Assembly: GCF_030123105.1 (NCBI RefSeq) | Contig: NZ_CP126095.1 | Location: forward strand, 3,348,001-3,412,000 | DNA length: 64,000 nt | Direction of reading: 5' to 3' | Source of the DNA: Paenibacillus sp. G2S3 | Lineage (GTDB): Bacteria; Bacillota; Bacilli; Paenibacillales; Paenibacillaceae | Part shown: piece after piece, positions 18,440 to 27,446 of the stretch | Numbering within the stretch: the first letter of the stretch is position 1 | Layout of the letters: every line of letters begins with the position of its first letter | The notes under the pieces: model-generated | What the model was told of the DNA's origin: nothing | Databases searched by the model: none | Seen by the model: only the letters and a program-made list of their open reading frames with translations | Made by a program: the position numbers and the translations under genes

Positions 18440-19303
18440 TTGAAAAAAATCATACAATTAACTAACCACTCAGCCATAGAAGTAGGATTAACCGGAGTCT
18501 CAGGTCGTCCAACGATCATGTTGCCCATTGCTAAAAAATCTGTGTACAATCAGGAGGCGGAGAATCTAAGGCTATGGGGAGTAGACCCTGAATTAGGTAA
18601 GCATTTTGTGGAAGGTCTCGCGGATACGTTTCAAGTGCTTTACTTTGATTATGAAGGTCATCTTTTTCAACATCCAGTTGAGAACCTAACTGTAGATCAT
18701 ATTGTGAAGGATTTCCTCCTCATTGCTGATGAGATGAATATTACTAGCTTTAGTTACTACGGTTATTCCTGGCTAGCGTTAATTGGACTACAATTGGCTA
18801 TAAGAACAAATCGTCTAGAAAGCTTGATAATGGGAGGTTTTCCGCCTTATGATGGGCCCTATCAAGAGATGATGATTGTCACCCACAAAACACATACCCA
18901 AGCCTTGAATAATCAAAGTGAGGCAGCTAAAAGTCCTGTTGAAACAGAGAATCCAGATGAGATAGACTGGGACAACATAAAGGTATCAATAGATACCCGT
19001 GTAACAGCTCAATTTGTTGCCTTATACGAGAGCCTCACTACTTTTGATGATCGCAGTATTCACCATTTGCTTAGTCTCCCAAAACTAGCTTTTGCAGGAG
19101 AAAATGATACCATCGTATATGGTGAGGATTTTGGGAATGTTACCGTTGATATTGCTGGGATATTAAAAAAGAATAGAACAAAGTTGACTGATTTAGGCTG
19201 GGATGTTGAAATCCTGACGGGAACCCAAATGGATCATACAAAAGCTATGCAACCAGCCGTTGTTTTACCATTGATTAAGTCCTGGTTTATACAACAATTA
19301 TGA
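18440..19303 (+). CDS. Alpha/beta hydrolase-fold protein
   Basis: This 287-residue protein starts at TTG 18440 about 8 bases after GGGAGAGG. The nucleophile elbow appears as YYGYSWLALIG (G-Y-S-W-L, Ser near residue 111). An acidic residue in LAFAGENDTIVYG and His in TQMDHTKAMQP near the end complete a likely triad. There is no signal peptide, so it should be cytoplasmic. Substrate is unknown; similar proteins are annotated only as alpha/beta hydrolases. It is divergent from the double-MerR regulator, which may control it. Confidence 0.82.
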   Translation: MKKIIQLTNHSAIEVGLTGVSGRPTIMLPIAKKSVYNQEAENLRLWGVDPELGKHFVEGLADTFQVLYFDYEGHLFQHPVENLTVDHIVKDFLLIADEMNITSFSYYGYSWLALIGLQLAIRTNRLESLIMGGFPPYDGPYQEMMIVTHKTHTQALNNQSEAAKSPVETENPDEIDWDNIKVSIDTRVTAQFVALYESLTTFDDRSIHHLLSLPKLAFAGENDTIVYGEDFGNVTVDIAGILKKNRTKLTDLGWDVEILTGTQMDHTKAMQPAVVLPLIKSWFIQQL

Positions 19304-19371
19304 ATAAAGACAAAACTGTATTCAAGAAGAGTGCAAAACGATTCATCTATAATTTCTGTGCTCAATATATT

Positions 19372-19408
19372 AGCCGGTGTTGCCTACTAAGGGGGACATC
19401 GGCTTTTT
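19372..19408 (+). terminator. Terminator after the alpha/beta hydrolase
   Basis: AGCCGGTGTTGCC pairs imperfectly with GGGGGACATCGGCT around a short loop, followed by TTTTTAT. The rest of the 306-base gap up to the sigma factor shows nothing else I can support. Confidence 0.72.
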
Positions 19409-19609
19409 ATATGCACATTGTCTGTTGAAGATGACTCAGTAATCAAAAGGATAAGATCACACGTCATATTATTAGCTTTCAATGTCGAAGCTTATGAAGA
19501 TATAAAATGATTTCCCGCACTAGTACATAAAAAAACTTTTTTGCAACCAAAACCCTTCTTTTCTTACTTTATAAGTGAGGCCTTAATCAAACTGAACGGA
19601 AGTGATGGA

Positions 19610-20167
19610 GTGGACGATAGTGAAATCATACAGCTGTACTTTGCCCGCAATGAAACAGCAATAGAAGAAACATCCAAAAAATATAGAAATTATTGTACCA
19701 AGATTGCTCATAACATTCTGTCTAATTTTGAAGATTCGGAAGAATGCGTGAACGATACCTTTCTAGGAGCGTGGGAAACGATACCGCCGAAGACTCCTGC
19801 TAAGCTCTCATCTTTTCTGGGGAGGATCACACGAAATATCGCGTTAAATAAACACGATTATTACATGGCCAAAAAACGGAATAAAAAATTCGATACGATT
19901 CTTGATGAATTAAATGATTGTTTATCCTCGCCAGACAATGTCGAAAGTCAATATGAGGAAGAACAAATCGCTGAATCCATAAGCAATTTTCTGCTTAAGA
20001 TTAACGAAGATCATCGGAACATTTTTCTGAGACGTTACTGGTATTCCGATTCTTTGGCTGATATCGCAACACGATTCTCAATAAGTGAAAGTAAAACGAA
20101 ATCGGTTCTTTTTAGAACAAGAAAAAAACTCCAATTATACCTTATGAAAGAGGGCTATATCCTATGA
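19610..20167 (+). CDS. ECF-type RNA polymerase sigma factor
   Basis: This sigma-70-family factor of about 185 residues has region 2 at about 5-75 (YFARNETAIEETSKKY then FEDSEECVNDTFLGAWETIPP) and region 4 at about 125-182 (EDHRNIFLRRYWYSDSLADIA then FSISESKTKSVLFRTRKKL). Region 3 is missing, as in ECF factors. GTG 19610 is chosen because the family normally begins at (M)DDSEIIQLY, and GGAAGTGAT lies just upstream. A longer frame from TTG 19541 adds a non-conserved segment. It overlaps the next gene by four bases (ATGA), and that gene probably encodes its anti-sigma partner. The target regulon is unknown. Confidence 0.88.
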   Translation: MDDSEIIQLYFARNETAIEETSKKYRNYCTKIAHNILSNFEDSEECVNDTFLGAWETIPPKTPAKLSSFLGRITRNIALNKHDYYMAKKRNKKFDTILDELNDCLSSPDNVESQYEEEQIAESISNFLLKINEDHRNIFLRRYWYSDSLADIATRFSISESKTKSVLFRTRKKLQLYLMKEGYIL

Positions 20168-21072
20168 ATAATAAAGATCTATTTAAGACTATTGGTTATG
20201 TAGACGGCAATCTGGTGGAAAAGGCCAACACTGCGAGGAGCACTAATAAGAGAACCTATGCGAAGTGGGGAACCATGGCTGCTTGCGCTGCACTTGTGTT
20301 AGGAGTGGCCATTTACTCTTCACCTTTGAAGCAATCTTTAACGAATTCACCACAAATCTCGCAGCAAACGCCAGTCTCAGCTCCTACCGGAGTTCGGAAA
20401 ATTTTAAATTACAACGGATTTCGTTATGCGTTCGTAAGTGATGGTGCTCAGTTTAAGTTCACAGGAATGAAACCTGAAAAATCACTTGGAACCATAGATT
20501 TTGATCTTAACCAAGAGATGGGGAAGAACGACGGAGGAGAAGTTGTAGAAAAGGATTTTTCGTCTACGTTCGCTGTTGGAGGACAGTTATATGAAATTCC
20601 GACGTACCCATCCCAATTCCGCATTGCTGTTAAAGTTGAGGAGCATTATTATTTGGCAGAAATCGTGGCGAAGACTAACAATTCTACGATGACTGCTAAG
20701 GAATATCTGGACATGTCTAATCTAAAAGAGCATGCAATAGATATCCATGTTCTTAATCATGTGGGAAATGACGTGTTAAAGAAAATGACAGATCATGCTT
20801 CTGTGGAGTCTATCATTGAGGGGCTGTACAGCGCAAAAACAGCTGAATTAAGTAATAAGGAATACGAGGCTATTGCAGAGGCGCAATCCCAAGGGAAATC
20901 GTATCAGTTAAAGTTCAACCTCAAGGATGGAACCTATATGGGCATGTATATTATTCCCGAATTAAAAATCGTATCTATGGGAGATGCTTATTATCATTTG
21001 CCTGACAACTTCTTTGAACAATCCGGAGATCTTTTTTCAGGGCTAAAACAAGAAGTGTTGCCGCTTTACTGA
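20164..21072 (+). CDS. Probable membrane-anchored anti-sigma protein
   Basis: This 302-residue protein has a short cytoplasmic N-terminus (about 1-36, with a basic stretch just before the membrane), one transmembrane helix (about 37-52, MAACAALVLGVAIY) and a long extracytoplasmic domain of beta-rich character. It starts within the sigma factor gene (ATGA overlap), the standard arrangement for an anti-sigma factor that holds its sigma at the membrane. I see no zinc HxxxCxxC motif, so it is not a ZAS-type anti-sigma. Function is inferred mostly from topology and coupling. Confidence 0.72.
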   Translation: MNNKDLFKTIGYVDGNLVEKANTARSTNKRTYAKWGTMAACAALVLGVAIYSSPLKQSLTNSPQISQQTPVSAPTGVRKILNYNGFRYAFVSDGAQFKFTGMKPEKSLGTIDFDLNQEMGKNDGGEVVEKDFSSTFAVGGQLYEIPTYPSQFRIAVKVEEHYYLAEIVAKTNNSTMTAKEYLDMSNLKEHAIDIHVLNHVGNDVLKKMTDHASVESIIEGLYSAKTAELSNKEYEAIAEAQSQGKSYQLKFNLKDGTYMGMYIIPELKIVSMGDAYYHLPDNFFEQSGDLFSGLKQEVLPLY

Positions 21073-21135
21073 GTAAAGGAATTCGGAGCTAGATAATTAC
21101 CGGAACACAATTAACCTGGAATAAGAACGAGTAAT

Positions 21136-21160
21136 AGGAGGGCGTTTAGTCCTCCTTTTT
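21136..21160 (+). terminator. Terminator after sigma/anti-sigma operon
   Basis: AGGAGGG and TCCTCCT form the stem with a loop of about seven bases, followed by T5. Confidence 0.8.
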
Positions 21161-21275
21161 CGAATGCTATCGTAAATTAGAAATTGAAATCAAAATACAT
21201 CAGATAGAACGTCTTCGAAAATCAAATATTCACTCCATATTTCGTTAAAAAATTAGATAATAAAATTTAAGATCA

Positions 21276-21327
21276 TTGACACGACACCATTTGGTGTCCT
21301 ATAATCAATATGACACTAAATGGTGTC
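21276..21327 (+). promoter_or_regulatory. Promoter with two GACACCA-type operators (ArsR autoregulation)
   Basis: TTGACA (21276-21281) and TATAAT (21300-21305) are 18 bp apart. The spacer holds the palindrome GACACCATTTGGTGTC (21283-21298; perfect 7-bp arms). A second copy, GACACTAAATGGTGTC (21312-21327, one arm mismatch), lies 29 bp downstream over the start region. Two phased dimer sites across the promoter fit repression by the ArsR protein encoded just downstream. Confidence 0.85.
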
Positions 21328-21395
21328 CGATTGGGTACTGATGAAGTATAATCGGTTACACTACAGGTAATATTACGGAAAAGGTGGGGGTGGTT

Positions 21396-21719
21396 TTGAA
21401 CGATAATAGTCAAGTGAGGGATGTATATGACGCTGTTGCAGATCAAACAAGGCGAAAATTACTTCAAATCCTGGCTGATGTTGATGAATTACCCCTACAT
21501 GAAATCACGGTTCATTTTGATATGGGCCGTACTGCAGTTTCTAAGCACTTGTCTATTCTTAAAGAGGCTGATCTTGTAGTTGCTCGAAAGGTTGGTAGAG
21601 AAACGAGGTATCGTTTAAATGCCAATCCATTGAAAGAAATTCGGGATTGGGTATCTTTTTACGAAGGCTTTTGGAAAGAAAGAATCGATAAACTAAAACT
21701 TTTATTGGAGGAAGAATAA
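21396..21719 (+). CDS. ArsR-family regulator (SdpR-like)
   Basis: This winged-helix repressor of about 107 residues reads VYDAVADQTRRKLLQILADVDELPLHEI, then the recognition helix region MGRTAVSKHLSILKEADLV and the wing ARKVGRETRYRLN. It has no metal-binding cysteines, as in SdpR/YvbA-like members paired with SRPBCC proteins. TTG 21396 is preferred to GTG 21384, because the latter lies within the purine-rich GGTGGGGGTGG ribosome binding site. It overlaps the AHSA1 gene by one base, forming a two-gene operon under the paired operators. The signal it senses is unknown. Confidence 0.88.
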   Translation: MNDNSQVRDVYDAVADQTRRKLLQILADVDELPLHEITVHFDMGRTAVSKHLSILKEADLVVARKVGRETRYRLNANPLKEIRDWVSFYEGFWKERIDKLKLLLEEE

Positions 21720-22135
21720 TGAAACCAGATGTATCCTTAGATTATCAATTTACAAGCTCCATCGAGAAGGTATGGAACGCTTTGACGGATTCAGATACAC
21801 TCGCGAAATGGATTTGGAGCAATGACTTTAAACCAGTCGTAGGGCATAAATTTCAATTTCGTGCAGAGCCAAATGAATGGTGGGATGGTATTGTGAATTG
21901 CGAGGTTCTCGTAGTAGACGAGCCACATACATTATCCTATACTTGGCATAGTGCTGGAGAAGGCACTACGGTTACTTGGACTTTGAGCAAAGAGGAAGAT
22001 GGTAAGGTTCATCTGCATCTTGGTCAATCTGGATTTAGTGAAGAGACCAAAGCTCGCCAAGGCGCTATCGAGGGTGCTAAGTATGCTTGGGCGAATATGG
22101 GCAGTCAGCTTGAAAAAGTATTAGCAGAACTTTAA
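21719..22135 (+). CDS. SRPBCC/AHSA1-domain protein
   Basis: This 138-residue START-like fold protein has SLDYQFTSSIEKVWNALTDSDTLAKW at its N-terminus and a C-terminal long helix (ARQGAIEGAKYAWANMGSQLEKVL) with the Trp typical of the AHSA1 family. Such domains bind hydrophobic ligands in a deep cavity; in Firmicutes they are commonly paired with a small ArsR repressor, as here. Its start ATG overlaps the TAA of the ArsR gene by one base. Ligand unknown. Confidence 0.87.
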   Translation: MKPDVSLDYQFTSSIEKVWNALTDSDTLAKWIWSNDFKPVVGHKFQFRAEPNEWWDGIVNCEVLVVDEPHTLSYTWHSAGEGTTVTWTLSKEEDGKVHLHLGQSGFSEETKARQGAIEGAKYAWANMGSQLEKVLAEL

Positions 22136-22145
22136 ATTCAAGAAT

Positions 22146-22180
22146 AGGGCGCTTTTCTGAAAATGGAAAGTGCCCTTTTT
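22146..22180 (+). terminator. Terminator after ArsR-AHSA1 operon
   Basis: AGGGCGCTTTTC and GGAAAGTGCCCT pair around a seven-base loop, followed by T5. Confidence 0.85.
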
Positions 22181-22237
22181 AATGGAATAAATGATGGCAA
22201 TACTAAATGAAGAGAATGGAGATGAGATGATACCACT

Positions 22238-25200
22238 ATGAAAATAAACCGATTAATTGCGAACAATATTAATAAGCTAGATGCAGTATTACCTGTAGAT
22301 CAATCCCTGGGGATTGCTGGTTTATCCGGATCTGGTAAAACAACTTTTTGTCAAACCATCGGCGAAGAATCCAAGAAACGTCTCGTTTCTTTATTGCCAA
22401 AGGCAGAATATCAGTATTTATTCCCTAATATTATGGAAACTAATTTCAGTGCGATCCTGATGGAAGAAATGCCACTTGTTCTTTTTCTAGGGAGATCATC
22501 CATTTCATCCAATCCTCGGTCAACCATTGGCACACATACGGGTGTGTTCACAGAGATTCGTGTTGCGATTGCTGAACAATATAACCTATCGCCAGAGGTT
22601 TTTTCATTTAATAATGAATTAGGCTGGTGTCCAGATTGTAAAGGTCGCGGCACTACTAAAAATGTCGAATGCAAAAAGTGTAAGGGCAAGCGCTATAATC
22701 ACGAAACTGAACAATACAAAATGGAGTTATTGGATCAAGACATGAGTATTTCCGATATCAACGACTTAAGTGTTGAAACCATTTTATCACTAGCAGAAGT
22801 TCTGAAAATTAGTGAGGGTAAACAAAACATTCTAAAAAACATAATCCATATGAATATTGGTTATTTAACCTTAAATCGCATTATGGGTACCTTGTCAGGT
22901 GGAGAGTTAACACGTCTTTACTTAGCAGAATTTATGGCAACTAGTGAGAATACAGTCATTATCATTGACGAAATCTCTGTGGGTCTGGATCACCAAACCC
23001 TTTTGAAAATATTAGAACAAATTAGACAACTAGGATTTAAAAATCAAATTTGGCTCATTGATCATTCAGATACGGTATTAGACATAACGGACGAGCAATT
23101 GTTCTTTGGACCAGGTAGTGGTAAATACGGCGGGAAAATCGTTGAAGAATCGCCACGACCTAGGCCGATCAATGGTGAAATAAATCAAGCAGCTCCCACA
23201 GAATATTATCATTTTCAAGATCTTTACTGTCGTAATATTCAAATGGCTGAACTTCAGATTCCCCGTAATAGACTTGTAACGTTTACTGGTGAATCTGGCT
23301 GTGGTAAATCCACACTGGTCAATGAGTGTATGTCCAAAGATTTTGTGAAGCGATATCCCAAGGATAAGCTGGTCATCGTAGGGCAAGATCGAAATCAATC
23401 GATTACTAGTAGATCTACGGTTGCGACTTTTCTTGATATTAAAAGAAAGCTCACAAAATATAGTGAAGAGATTGATGATATTTTCCAGCGCTCGATTGAA
23501 GATATTATTGAAGAACTGCCAAATGAAGACATCGCTCATAAACGCTTAAGTTTATTGATCAAGCTTGGGCTGGGTTATTTAACGTTGGAAAGAAAAACAC
23601 AGTCTTTATCCACAGGTGAATTTCAATGTGTTCATTTAGTCTCCGAGCTATTTGCAGGTTCAAGAAACCCCAATACACTTTTCATTTTTGACGAGCCTTC
23701 CAAAGGGTTATCACAAAATATTCTAAATCAATTCATTGATAGCATTAGAGTCATTCTTCAGGATGTATCTGTCTCCATTATGATGATTGAACATAACTCC
23801 TATATGCTGGAAAACTCTGATTTTATCGTTGATTTTGGCAAAAGGCAGCTTGAACCGGTGGAGCAACTCGATGTTGTTAGCCATGAAGATTATTATCGTC
23901 AACAAAACAGTGAAGATCATGTCACCCCATTACAGATTTCTTCAACACTGCGTCAACAAAAAGGCATTAACTATTTAAAAGAAGATCATATTCCTTATTT
24001 TAAAAATGCGGAAAACGTCTATAAAGGTGGCATCTTAAAAAGCTTATCCTCTATGGCACGTTTGATTTATGGTGAATACGAATCGGATACCATTGCACCT
24101 GTCATTGCCATTGATCTGGAGCGGCACTTGTACAGCCAATATACTTTTCTCTATGAAATTGGAGGCTTGATCAACCATATTGTAACGGCGCATCCAACTA
24201 ATAAAGATACCAGTAGCTTCGATTTCTATTATCAAGACAATCATTGTCCATGCTGTAAGGGACGTCGAGTCATTGAGAAATTTGATTTTGAAGTTGTTCT
24301 TCAGGACAAAAATGTACCGTTTTGGGATGGCTTATTGCATCCAGATGCGATGGATATTCTGAAGTTCTATCAATTCCCCAAAATAAAATTTATCTTTGAA
24401 GAGATTAAGAATGAACTCGGTCAAGATATCAGTAAGAGTTATAATGAGCTGACGGATGCAGAAAAGCATACTTTTTGGTATGGGTATTGGGAGAAGTCAT
24501 TTTATGATAAAGCAAGCAAAGCAACGAGGACTTGGGAAGGCTTTAATTACATTATTGGGAACTACATGGTGATATCGAAAGCAATCATTAAAGAGCATAT
24601 TAAACAGTCCAAAATAATGATTACCTGTCCAATCTGTGAAGGAACCGTACTAAATCATCATAAAAAGCTAAAATTTGGTGACACAGATATTCGTGAGATC
24701 ATTGGACAACCTCTTGATCAAGTGATTAGTACCGTTGGCTCATTACAGGTGCTTGAAAAAATGAAAGCCATTGTCGGCGGCAATAGGGTTCTAACAGAGG
24801 ATGTCTCTCTATTGCCAAGGGAAACTCAAGCTGCTCTGAAAATGCTTGAACTAGAGCTGGCAAGCTTTGCGCACTATGAAATGGTATTGCAAAATGCTCT
24901 GCCATTCTGGGACAAGATTAGTAGTAGCGTTGAATCCATAAGCATTAATAATCAAATCACGATTTGTGATTTTGAGAATATCACTGAAACCAGAGACAAC
25001 ATCATTGATAAGTATTTCACGAATGGAAAATACAAAAAGCTGACCTATGTCTACGAAGCGTTTGGATACAAAAAGCTGATCACTTTAATTAATAAGATAA
25101 AAGCTAGTCAGCCATGTCCATTCTGTAAAGGAAAGAAAGTCATATCAGAAGATGGACTCCATGATGGAGTTTATAAGTTAACGATTCCATGTGTAAGCTG

Positions 25201-25405
25201 CTATGCTAGTGGTATTAATGATGAAGGTCGTAAGGAAATCGTCGAGGGCATCGACGTACAAACTTGGCTAACAGGCAATGTAAGTGATGTTATGTCTGAA
25301 AGCTCAAATATTGAGGCTGTAGCAGATATTCCAATCTTCAATCGTATTCGGGAGTTGAATAAACAAGAAATGATGGCCGTTTATCAATACCTTGAGAATA
25401 ATTAG
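22238..25405 (+). CDS. UvrA-like ABC ATPase with a novel cysteine-rich C-terminal half
   Basis: This 1055-residue soluble protein has two ABC modules laid out as in UvrA. Module 1 has Walker A GLSGSGKTT (28-36), a zinc finger with Cys131/134 and Cys145/148, signature LSGGE (219-223) and Walker B IIIDE (241-245). Module 2 has Walker A GESGCGKST (351-359), signature LSTGE (457-461) and Walker B FIFDEPS (483-489). Only about 97 residues separate Walker A1 from the zinc finger, against about 220 in E. coli UvrA, so the UvrB-binding domain appears missing. Residues about 590-1055 match no family I know and hold CxxC pairs at 670/673, 797/800, 960/963 and 985/988. It is probably not classical repair; UvrA-like drug-resistance proteins are one comparison. 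It is a single-gene unit, and the start has only a distant GGAG. Confidence 0.8.
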   Translation: MKINRLIANNINKLDAVLPVDQSLGIAGLSGSGKTTFCQTIGEESKKRLVSLLPKAEYQYLFPNIMETNFSAILMEEMPLVLFLGRSSISSNPRSTIGTHTGVFTEIRVAIAEQYNLSPEVFSFNNELGWCPDCKGRGTTKNVECKKCKGKRYNHETEQYKMELLDQDMSISDINDLSVETILSLAEVLKISEGKQNILKNIIHMNIGYLTLNRIMGTLSGGELTRLYLAEFMATSENTVIIIDEISVGLDHQTLLKILEQIRQLGFKNQIWLIDHSDTVLDITDEQLFFGPGSGKYGGKIVEESPRPRPINGEINQAAPTEYYHFQDLYCRNIQMAELQIPRNRLVTFTGESGCGKSTLVNECMSKDFVKRYPKDKLVIVGQDRNQSITSRSTVATFLDIKRKLTKYSEEIDDIFQRSIEDIIEELPNEDIAHKRLSLLIKLGLGYLTLERKTQSLSTGEFQCVHLVSELFAGSRNPNTLFIFDEPSKGLSQNILNQFIDSIRVILQDVSVSIMMIEHNSYMLENSDFIVDFGKRQLEPVEQLDVVSHEDYYRQQNSEDHVTPLQISSTLRQQKGINYLKEDHIPYFKNAENVYKGGILKSLSSMARLIYGEYESDTIAPVIAIDLERHLYSQYTFLYEIGGLINHIVTAHPTNKDTSSFDFYYQDNHCPCCKGRRVIEKFDFEVVLQDKNVPFWDGLLHPDAMDILKFYQFPKIKFIFEEIKNELGQDISKSYNELTDAEKHTFWYGYWEKSFYDKASKATRTWEGFNYIIGNYMVISKAIIKEHIKQSKIMITCPICEGTVLNHHKKLKFGDTDIREIIGQPLDQVISTVGSLQVLEKMKAIVGGNRVLTEDVSLLPRETQAALKMLELELASFAHYEMVLQNALPFWDKISSSVESISINNQITICDFENITETRDNIIDKYFTNGKYKKLTYVYEAFGYKKLITLINKIKASQPCPFCKGKKVISEDGLHDGVYKLTIPCVSCYASGINDEGRKEIVEGIDVQTWLTGNVSDVMSESSNIEAVADIPIFNRIRELNKQEMMAVYQYLENN

Positions 25406-25416
25406 CTAACCTAATG

Positions 25417-25441
25417 AAACCGCGCATAGCGCGGTTTTTTT
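25417..25441 (+). terminator. Terminator after the UvrA-like gene
   Basis: AAACCGCGC-ATA-GCGCGGTTT is a perfect nine-base-pair stem with a tight loop, continuing into a T-run. Confidence 0.93.
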
Positions 25442-25443
25442 GT

Positions 25444-25459
25444 TGTGACATAACTCACA
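25444..25459. promoter_or_regulatory. Perfect Fnr-type box upstream of nosD
   Basis: TGTGACATAACTCACA is an exact TGTGA-N6-TCACA, the Bacillus Fnr target. It lies about 140 bp before the nosD start. A candidate -10 (TTTAAT) near 25475-25480 is roughly where a class II Fnr-activated promoter would have it. This suggests induction when oxygen is scarce. Confidence 0.72.
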
Positions 25460-25600
25460 ATTCAGACACATCTTTTTAATAGGGATAGCTACATTGAGCT
25501 ATAGGCATGTATCTTCCTTTTCTTTACAATTAGGCATATTGATCGTTCTTTGAATGGGATTGATTGATAAGAGAATGAATCGCTGACAAGGGGGTGAACA

Positions 25601-26968
25601 ATGGTTATATCCAAACGTTTCTGCCACTCAGGCATTTTTAGAGTAATGATGTTATTCAGCTTTATATTAATAATCACGACCTACAGTGGGAGTGGGAGCG
25701 CTAGTGCAAATACAAATTCGGAAGCGGTTCCACTCCAGCCGATTATTAATGCAGCCCAAATCGGAGATTCAATTACTTTAGCTCCAGGTACTTATCTCGG
25801 CCCGGTTTATATTAACAAAAGACTGACGATAAGCGGGGAAGGTAGGGCGACACTATTAAATTCATCTCCCGATGCTGAGGATGCAGTTATGATTCAGGCG
25901 GATGGGGTAAAGCTTCAAGGACTTAATATACAGCAGGATAACGGGGGAGAAGCAGCAGCGATTCGGGTGGAAGCCGATCAGGTGACTTTGAAAGATTTAG
26001 TCATACATACATTTGGCTTTGGCATTATGCTACGTGAGGCTGATAGTGGAGTTGTAGTAAACAATAAGATCCGTTGGTTTATACCTAAAGGTGCTGCTCC
26101 GGGAAAAAGAGGTAATGGCATCGATCTCTATAACTCTCATGGTTCAGATATCAGAGAGAATGAAATCTCTTATCTCCGAGATGGCATTTATTTAGAGAAG
26201 AGTCGCAATACAAAGGTTGATCACAATCGGCTCTATCATTTGCGATACGGTGTTCACTGTATGTATATCAATGGATCATCTGTAACGAACAATATTGGAG
26301 AATACAACATCACTGGCGCGATGGTGATGGGAGTGAGCGACGTTATGGTATCAGGAAACTCTTTTCGTAAACAAAATCAGAATGTTCATTCTCAAGGAAT
26401 CCTGCTCTTTGACGTTCGTACCTCTCAGATTGTAAATAACGTCGTGGAAGGAAATCGGGTAGGAATCTATATGCAACAATCCTCCGATAACACTCTCCAG
26501 AATAATATGGTGCTCCGAAATTATATTGGGATTCAATTTGAGGGCTCTGAAGGTAACCGCTTTCAGAAGAATTCTTTTATTGCAAATGTGATTGAAGCAC
26601 AGGCAACGGATTCCAAGAATAATAAGATGACGAGAAATTTTTGGGATTCATTCGAAGGTCTGGATGTATCGGGTGATGGCGTAAGTGATCTGCCATATGC
26701 TATTAATCCATTTTATCAGCAATTAGTTACAGAAAATGCTGCTTATCAGCTCTTTTTTCAATCACCAGGCATGACGTTTTTAAGCGATCTGTATACAAAT
26801 GATAAAGAACAATGGTCCACTGATCCAGAGCCACTTATGCAATTGGATTCAGTTCATGCAAATGTTGGACAAGTGAGTGAGGGGCAAGGGTCAGTAATGG
26901 TGGTGGGTTGGCTGCTTTTGTTTTTCTCTGTGATCACAATACTATATATGGGGGTATTAAGGTTATGA
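25601..26968 (+). CDS. nosD: NosD, periplasmic-type copper-site maturation protein for nitrous oxide reductase
   Basis: This 455-residue exported protein has a signal/anchor sequence at about 12-37. A right-handed parallel beta-helix follows, made of CASH/NosD repeats (for example NNKIRW, ENEISYLRDGIYLEKS, NNVVEGNRVGIYMQQSSDNTLQNN). A C-terminal membrane helix (about 430-453, VVGWLLLFFSVITILYMG) anchors it. NosD works with the NosFY ABC transporter to supply sulfur for the CuZ centre of nitrous oxide reductase. AAGGGGGTG precedes the ATG, and the stop overlaps nosL by four bases. The identification is strong because nosL, nosY and nosF follow directly, although nosZ itself is absent from the window. 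Confidence 0.9.
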   Translation: MVISKRFCHSGIFRVMMLFSFILIITTYSGSGSASANTNSEAVPLQPIINAAQIGDSITLAPGTYLGPVYINKRLTISGEGRATLLNSSPDAEDAVMIQADGVKLQGLNIQQDNGGEAAAIRVEADQVTLKDLVIHTFGFGIMLREADSGVVVNNKIRWFIPKGAAPGKRGNGIDLYNSHGSDIRENEISYLRDGIYLEKSRNTKVDHNRLYHLRYGVHCMYINGSSVTNNIGEYNITGAMVMGVSDVMVSGNSFRKQNQNVHSQGILLFDVRTSQIVNNVVEGNRVGIYMQQSSDNTLQNNMVLRNYIGIQFEGSEGNRFQKNSFIANVIEAQATDSKNNKMTRNFWDSFEGLDVSGDGVSDLPYAINPFYQQLVTENAAYQLFFQSPGMTFLSDLYTNDKEQWSTDPEPLMQLDSVHANVGQVSEGQGSVMVVGWLLLFFSVITILYMGVLRL

Positions 26969-27444
26969 AAAAATGGAGTTTAGTACTGATGATGATGATG
27001 GGTTTGTTAATTCTGGCGGCTTGTGGCCCCAAAAAGTTTGAACCGTTAGCGATTAATGAAAAAGTTGATATTTGCGCGATTTGCAATATGCAGATTAAGG
27101 ACGATGCTTTTGCTACACAACTAACAACAAAAGACGGGAAGAATTATAAGTTTGATGATATTGGTTGTATGAATGAATGGAAGAACAAGAATGGAACCAA
27201 AAACATCGGAATGGACTATGTCCGTGACTATAATGACAAAGAATGGGTAGAATTCAGTAAGGCCAGCTTTGTCTATGATGAGACACTACGCACACCTATG
27301 GCTTATGGAGTTATCAGCTTCAAAGACACTGCTTCAGCCGAAGCTTTTGTGAAGGAACAAGGTGTTGGCAGCGTTCTGTCAGCAAATGATCTGTCCAAGC
27401 ATGAATGGAAACAAAATACGGATATGATGCAAATGGATATGTGA
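26965..27444 (+). CDS. nosL: NosL, copper-binding lipoprotein
   Basis: This lipoprotein of about 159 residues has a lipobox LILAAC with lipidated Cys20, then the NosL copper motif DICAICNMQIKDDAFATQ (Cys and Met ligands). The conserved FDDIGCMNEW and VRDYNDKEW segments follow. NosL delivers Cu(I) to apo-NosZ on the outer face of the membrane. ATG 26965 overlaps the nosD stop (ATGA), which supports this start over longer frames. It is part of the continuous nosDLYF unit. Confidence 0.93.
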   Translation: MKKWSLVLMMMMGLLILAACGPKKFEPLAINEKVDICAICNMQIKDDAFATQLTTKDGKNYKFDDIGCMNEWKNKNGTKNIGMDYVRDYNDKEWVEFSKASFVYDETLRTPMAYGVISFKDTASAEAFVKEQGVGSVLSANDLSKHEWKQNTDMMQMDM

Positions 27445-27446
27445 TA

